Shown here piece after piece: positions 7,066-10,269 of a stretch of 10,269 nucleotides of DNA (position 1 is the first letter of the stretch; the number at the start of each line of letters is the position of its first letter). This DNA is from Alistipes sp. Lineage in GTDB: Bacteria; Bacteroidota; Bacteroidia; Bacteroidales; Rikenellaceae. Position numbers and translations under genes: made by a program. The stretch lies in NCBI GenBank assembly GCA_017559685.1, contig JAFYQY010000029.1, forward strand, positions 1 to 10,269, written 5' to 3'. Below the pieces are notes generated by a model. The model saw nothing but the letters and a program-made list of their open reading frames with translations. It had not been told where the DNA came from and did no database searches.

Positions 7066-7944
7066 CTATCTCTTCATTCTATAGAACGTTCCGAACGGAA
7101 GTTCCTTGCCTGCTCGGTCGGTGAAGAAGAGTTCGCCGAACTCCTCCTTCTTAGGTGTACCGAAGGTTTGGCGTACGAGAGTGCGGGCGATGGTCGATGA
7201 GAGACCCATAGAGTAGAGGTTCAACACCAAGAAACCATCCTCGGCGAGCAACTGCGCACACGCCTCCAACATCTCGGCGATATTCTGCTCCAAAACCCAC
7301 TTCTCGCCATTTGCGCCACGTCCGTATGCTGGAGGGTCGAGGATAATGCCGTCGTAGCGGTTGCCTCGGCGCACCTCACGCTGAACAAACTTCAACGCAT
7401 CCTCAACTATCCAACGAATGCCGTCGAGCTTGCTCGACTCCATATTCTCACGAGACCACGTTACCACCTGCTTTACCGAATCGACGTGGGTAACATCTGC
7501 GCCCGACGCTGCGGCTGCGAGTGTCGCACCACCCGTATAGGCAAACAGATTCAAAACCTTTGGTTTTGCACCCTTGCTCTCGAGCTTCTCACGACAGGTG
7601 TCGTAGATAAAATTCCAGTTCGCAGCCTGCTCTGGGAAGATGCCGATATGCTTGAATGCGGTGCACGCCAAGCGCATCGAGAGGTGCATATCCTTGTAGT
7701 CGTAGCGGATATTCCAGCGATCCTTCATCTGTGGCTTGTGACGCCACTCGCCACGCTCCTCGCTGCGGTCGGTACGGAGGAATGATGCATCGGCAAGGCG
7801 TTGCCACTCACGCTCCTCGAGCGATTTGCGCCATACGGCCTGAGGCTCGGGACGACGGAGTGTGTAGGCACCAAAGCGCTCCAACTTCTCGCCCTCACCC
7901 GAGTCGATCAACTCGTAATCCTTGAAATTCGGTGTTAAGTTCAT
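7066..7944 (-). CDS. Class I SAM-dependent methyltransferase, RlmI-like (probable RNA methyltransferase)
   Basis: This 292-residue protein has a Rossmann-type methyltransferase fold of the kind found in the catalytic half of RlmI, the 23S rRNA m5C methyltransferase. SAM-binding motif I is VLNLFAYTGGATLAAA (residues 130-145), with acidic Asp155 (HVDSVK) at the end of the second strand and the catalytic-type motif LDPPAYGRG (202-210). The N-terminal 110 residues are charged and contain no PUA domain, so it is shorter than RlmI (about 396 residues) and its RNA target cannot be assigned. There is no signal peptide. It lies 53 bp downstream of the U32 gene on the same strand. It may be cotranscribed with that gene, or driven by a weak box at 7993-8000. 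It ends against the bidirectional terminator. Confidence 0.88.
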   Translation of the reverse strand: MNLTPNFKDYELIDSGEGEKLERFGAYTLRRPEPQAVWRKSLEEREWQRLADASFLRTDRSEERGEWRHKPQMKDRWNIRYDYKDMHLSMRLACTAFKHIGIFPEQAANWNFIYDTCREKLESKGAKPKVLNLFAYTGGATLAAAASGADVTHVDSVKQVVTWSRENMESSKLDGIRWIVEDALKFVQREVRRGNRYDGIILDPPAYGRGANGEKWVLEQNIAEMLEACAQLLAEDGFLVLNLYSMGLSSTIARTLVRQTFGTPKKEEFGELFFTDRAGKELPFGTFYRMKR

Positions 7945-7952
7945 AAATCTTT

Positions 7953-7982
7953 GCTTTTAGCAATTGGCTATTAGCCGTTAGC
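7953..7982. repeat. Short GC-TAGC inverted-repeat cluster in the U32-methyltransferase gap
   Basis: The gap contains GCTTTTAGC (7953-7961), the palindrome GGCTATTAGCC (7966-7976, 5-bp arms around one base) and another TTAGC (7978-7982). The related TAGC units give alternative small hairpins in the RNA just before the methyltransferase start. Short GGCTAATAGCC-like intergenic repeats are, from memory, common in Bacteroidales. A role in translation or mRNA processing is speculation. Confidence 0.45.
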
Positions 7983-7992
7983 TTTCGAACGG

Positions 7993-8000
7993 CAAAATTA
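7993..8000 (-). promoter_or_regulatory. Possible weak -7 box before the methyltransferase
   Basis: The minus strand reads TAATTTTG, fitting TAnnTTTG, 49 bases upstream of the methyltransferase ATG and overlapping the U32 stop codon. No -33 element is visible, and the sequence is A/T-rich enough for a chance match. It would give the methyltransferase a transcript of its own. Confidence 0.3.
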
Positions 8001-9800
8001 AAAAATGTCAATTATCTTCATCTGACACGCCTTGCAGTCGAAGCAAAGGCGATATTTTTTTGTACCTCTCTCAAGGTAGAGGTCGCCACGCAGACGAGGT
8101 TTTTGGAGTAGACACTCGCCAATCTCTCGACGTATGCAGTAGTCCGAGATAACCACCTGCTCGCCCGCAGTTGTTGCTCGGCAATCCAAGCCCTCGGCAA
8201 TCTCCTCAACGCCACAATCGGTGTAGAGTTGGCGTGCAAGGCGATTTGTGACATTATCCTGCGGTGTGAGTCGCTTTGAAGGGTACTTTACACCTCGGTT
8301 TTTGGCGATGTCTGCTGACTTTTCGTGGCGTGCAAGGCGCTCCTTCTCGAGTAGCTCGAATACCTCACGGCGGAGTGCGCCAATTACCGACATCGGAGCA
8401 AATCGTACCTCCGAAATCTCGATATTTCGCACCTCGAAAATGGTGTCGCCCGAGCGCATAAGCTGTCGTCGCAGAGCCTCCTCGCCCTTTGCTTTGTCTC
8501 GTGCCTCCTCGCTCGGCTGTGCGATAGTTGCCGTAGCCGAAATGCCACTCTCATCGGTGGCGGTCAAGGTTATATTATCGTCGCTGAACAGCAAGAGTAA
8601 ATCTGCTGATATTGTGCGCTTTACACGACTGCGCTCGACCGCTTGCGAGAATAGACGGTTGTAGTTGCGGAACAGCTCCACACCTACGGCCACACCGTCG
8701 TAGCGGTTGAGTTGAATGCGGTCGCCTTCGACGCCCACAACGTTTGTGCCCACCAATGAGCCGTTTGAGATAAAGCAGACTCCGTCGCCTGTTGTGAGGT
8801 CGTGCTTGCGGTCGAGAACTATGCCTCGACGGTCGGTTTTTACGACCTTTCCGATACGCTCACCCATAGCCTTTGGGGTGTCGAACGAGGCAACATCTCG
8901 GCACTTGCCGTCGAAGAAGTATTCGCCTGCACCACGGGTAAAGGTGCGTGCGGCATTAGGCTCAAACTCGATGGTGCTACGACCTACCGAACTACGCTCG
9001 ACATCGTCTCGCTTTACGATTTCGATATCGAGAAGTTGTCGATAGAGGCTTACTATGTTGCGAACGTAGGTGCGATCCTTCAAACGGCCCTCAATCTTGA
9101 ATGAGTTGATGCCGATGTCGATCATCTCGCCAAGTCGAGCCGAGAGATCGAGGTCTCGTACCGAAAGAAGGTGTTTACTCTTGATTACAACTTCGCCTTT
9201 ATCGTTGCAGAGGTCGTACTCGAGACGACAAGGCTGACTGCACTCTCCTCGGTTGCCACTACGCTCCGAGGTCGAGCGAGAGAAGAAGCAACGACCACTC
9301 TGCGACACGCATATCGCACCGTGCACGAAGGCCTCCAACTCGATATTTGTCTCCCTGCGAATCTCGGCTATCTGTTCCTTCGAGAGCGAGCGCTCCAAGA
9401 TTGCTCGTTTGAAGCCGAGTTGCTCGAAGAAGCGAACCTTCTCGGGTGTTACGCAGTTGGTCTGTGTCGAGGCGTGCAAGTCGATTGGCAACTCCATAAG
9501 GTAGTAGGCCATATCCTGCACGATAAGTGCATCTACACCCGCATCGACGAGTGCGAGAGCCTGCTTGCGAGCCTCGTCCAACTCGTTGTCGAAGAGTAGG
9601 GTGTTGAGTGTGGCGTAGACCTTCACGTTGTAGCGATGTGCGTACTCCACCACACGAGCGATATCATCGATGGTGTTGGTGGCGGCATAGCGAGCTCCGA
9701 ACTTGCCTGCTCCGATATATACCGCATCGGCTCCGCAGTCGATGGCATCGACCGCCGAGGCGTAGTCCTTAGCAGGGGCAAGAAGTTCTAACTTTCGCAT
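7998..9800 (-). CDS. U32-family protein, RlhA-like (23S rRNA hydroxylation factor candidate)
   Basis: This is a complete 600-residue member of family U32, often labelled peptidase or collagenase-like. Characterised relatives are RNA or quinone hydroxylation factors (RlhA, TrhP, UbiU/UbiV). The N-terminal TIM-barrel-like part opens with LELLAPAKDYASAVDAIDCGADAVYIG. The U32 signature is EAFVHGAICVSQSGRC (residues 156-171), followed by GNRGECSQPCRLEYDL (182-197). Cys164, Cys171, Cys187 and Cys191 are the likely iron-sulfur ligands, by analogy with UbiU/TrhP. The length beyond the core domain fits RlhA (about 650 residues, hydroxylates C2501 of 23S rRNA) better than TrhP (about 450). A last Cys pair lies at the C-terminus (FDCKACQMK). 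It is cytosolic, with no signal. Its ATG follows a good promoter box, and it is divergent from the lipoprotein gene. RlhA function is inference. Confidence 0.9.
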   Translation of the reverse strand: MRKLELLAPAKDYASAVDAIDCGADAVYIGAGKFGARYAATNTIDDIARVVEYAHRYNVKVYATLNTLLFDNELDEARKQALALVDAGVDALIVQDMAYYLMELPIDLHASTQTNCVTPEKVRFFEQLGFKRAILERSLSKEQIAEIRRETNIELEAFVHGAICVSQSGRCFFSRSTSERSGNRGECSQPCRLEYDLCNDKGEVVIKSKHLLSVRDLDLSARLGEMIDIGINSFKIEGRLKDRTYVRNIVSLYRQLLDIEIVKRDDVERSSVGRSTIEFEPNAARTFTRGAGEYFFDGKCRDVASFDTPKAMGERIGKVVKTDRRGIVLDRKHDLTTGDGVCFISNGSLVGTNVVGVEGDRIQLNRYDGVAVGVELFRNYNRLFSQAVERSRVKRTISADLLLLFSDDNITLTATDESGISATATIAQPSEEARDKAKGEEALRRQLMRSGDTIFEVRNIEISEVRFAPMSVIGALRREVFELLEKERLARHEKSADIAKNRGVKYPSKRLTPQDNVTNRLARQLYTDCGVEEIAEGLDCRATTAGEQVVISDYCIRREIGECLLQKPRLRGDLYLERGTKKYRLCFDCKACQMKIIDIF

Positions 9801-9805
9801 ACAAT

Positions 9806-9821
9806 CACTATTTTAATAGTG
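9806..9821. promoter_or_regulatory. Perfect palindrome at the U32 transcription start (candidate operator)
   Basis: CACTATT (9806-9812) and AATAGTG (9815-9821) form a perfect inverted repeat around TT. It abuts the -7 box of the U32 gene (9822-9829) and covers the predicted start site near 9815, 5 bp before the start codon. It may be an operator or a 5' hairpin. The sequence is A/T-rich and no regulator is known. Confidence 0.4.
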
Positions 9822-9829
9822 CAAAGATA
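9822..9829 (-). promoter_or_regulatory. -7 promoter box for the U32 gene
   Basis: The minus strand reads TATCTTTG, a perfect TAnnTTTG match, 21 bases upstream of the ATG at 9800. It predicts a short leader of about 15 nt. I see no TTTG -33 match 19-21 bp upstream. The octamer is identical to those before the M3 pair and before the lipoprotein gene. Confidence 0.65.
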
Positions 9830-9860
9830 GTAAAATTAGGTCAAGTTTTCTGTTTTCCGC

Positions 9861-9891
9861 TTTTAGTTTTCAGTTTGTTTGTGTATCTTTG
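9861..9891 (+). promoter_or_regulatory. Promoter for the surface lipoprotein gene
   Basis: The -7 box TATCTTTG (9884-9891) matches TAnnTTTG perfectly. TTTT at 9861-9864, a 3/4 match to the TTTG -33 element, lies 19 bp upstream, the normal spacing. Transcription should start near 9898, giving a leader of about 26 nt before the ATG at 9924. The upstream region is a run of repeated TTTT blocks. Confidence 0.7.
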
Positions 9892-9923
9892 TCCAAAATA
9901 ACTTAAAATCAAACAATAATCAG

Positions 9924-10269
9924 ATGAAAAAACTTTACTTTCTTCTTTTGTCGCTCTCTGTTTTGGGCTTTGTAGGTTGTACTGCAGGATTGGAGGGTGA
10001 TGACAATGTCGTTGTTGGCAACGGTACAACAACGCTCTCGTTGAGCATCGCAGACTCTATGACTAAGGTTGGTCTTGGCGACAAGGACGAGACAGGCAAC
10101 TATTCGGCTTTTTGGAACGAGGGAGACCAGATTTCGGTTAATGGTGTTGCTTCTACGAATATCACTATCGATTCGGAGAATCCGGGAGCAGCGGTTTTTG
10201 AGTTCGATAACGCCAACTTGGAGACTCCTTATAAGAATCTCTACCCTGCATCCACAAATGAAAATGTAA
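9924..10269 (+). CDS. Probable fimbrillin/Mfa-like surface lipoprotein, N-terminal part
   Basis: The frame is open from the ATG at 9924 through 115 codons to the window edge, so the 3' end is missing. The protein starts MKKLYFLLLSLSVLGFVGCT, a lipoprotein signal with Cys19 as the likely lipidation site (FVGC). Acidic residues follow soon after (LEGDD, 23-27), resembling the Bacteroidetes signal that sends lipoproteins to the cell surface. The mature part has SMTKVGLGDKDETGNYSAFW (45-64) followed by NEGDQISVNG (65-74). This pattern (TKxxLG...W.EGD.I.VNG) is typical of N-terminal domains in Bacteroidales fimbrillin-like and related surface lipoproteins. The rest could be a fimbrial subunit, an adhesin or a larger repeat-domain protein; that cannot be told here. 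It has its own promoter and is divergent from the U32 gene. Confidence 0.82.
   Translation, partial: MKKLYFLLLSLSVLGFVGCTAGLEGDDNVVVGNGTTTLSLSIADSMTKVGLGDKDETGNYSAFWNEGDQISVNGVASTNITIDSENPGAAVFEFDNANLETPYKNLYPASTNENV

Noticed and set aside
10069..10269. A 66-codon open frame ending exactly at the window edge
   Set aside because: It is an out-of-frame shadow of the lipoprotein gene, whose signal peptide and motifs lie in another frame.

Overview
The window looks like ordinary core chromosome of a Bacteroidales bacterium. The evidence is several TAnnTTTG promoter boxes (the Bacteroidetes -7 element), little Shine-Dalgarno sequence ahead of most starts, Bacteroidetes-style lipoprotein signals, and a TKxGLGDKDETGNYxxFWNEGDQISVNG-like motif at the right edge that is typical of Bacteroidales surface lipoproteins. 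Heavy use of GAG, CTC and TCG codons at a moderate GC content suggests Rikenellaceae (Alistipes-like), but that placement is inference.

Layout. (1) 1-3924, minus strand: two tandem M3-family zinc metallopeptidases with export signals. The promoter-distal copy is cut by the left edge. (2) 3925-3977: a 53-bp divergent promoter region with interleaved -7 boxes. (3) 3978-6952, plus strand: a tight four-gene run of rsmE (16S rRNA methyltransferase), two half-size CHR-family (chromate) transporters that overlap by 4 bp, and a GNAT-like protein of unknown role. (4) 6953-7065: a short convergent gap with a bidirectional hairpin terminator. (5) 7066-9800, minus strand: a U32-family protein resembling the rRNA hydroxylation factor RlhA, followed by a class I SAM methyltransferase resembling RlmI-type RNA methyltransferases. 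(6) 9801-9923: a second divergent promoter region. (7) 9924 to the right edge, plus strand: the N-terminal part of a probable fimbrillin/Mfa-like surface lipoprotein.

How the genes may work together. The M3 pair would degrade peptides in the envelope. RsmE, the RlmI-like methyltransferase and the U32 protein are all probable RNA-modification functions, although they lie in two separate transcription units. The paired CHR proteins would form a small anion transporter.

I found no tRNA, rRNA, CRISPR array, insertion sequence, phage gene or recognisable defence system. I saw no new multi-gene system. The items most worth following up are the interleaved divergent promoters, the palindrome at the U32 start site, the GNAT-like protein and the altered active-site loop in one M3 peptidase.
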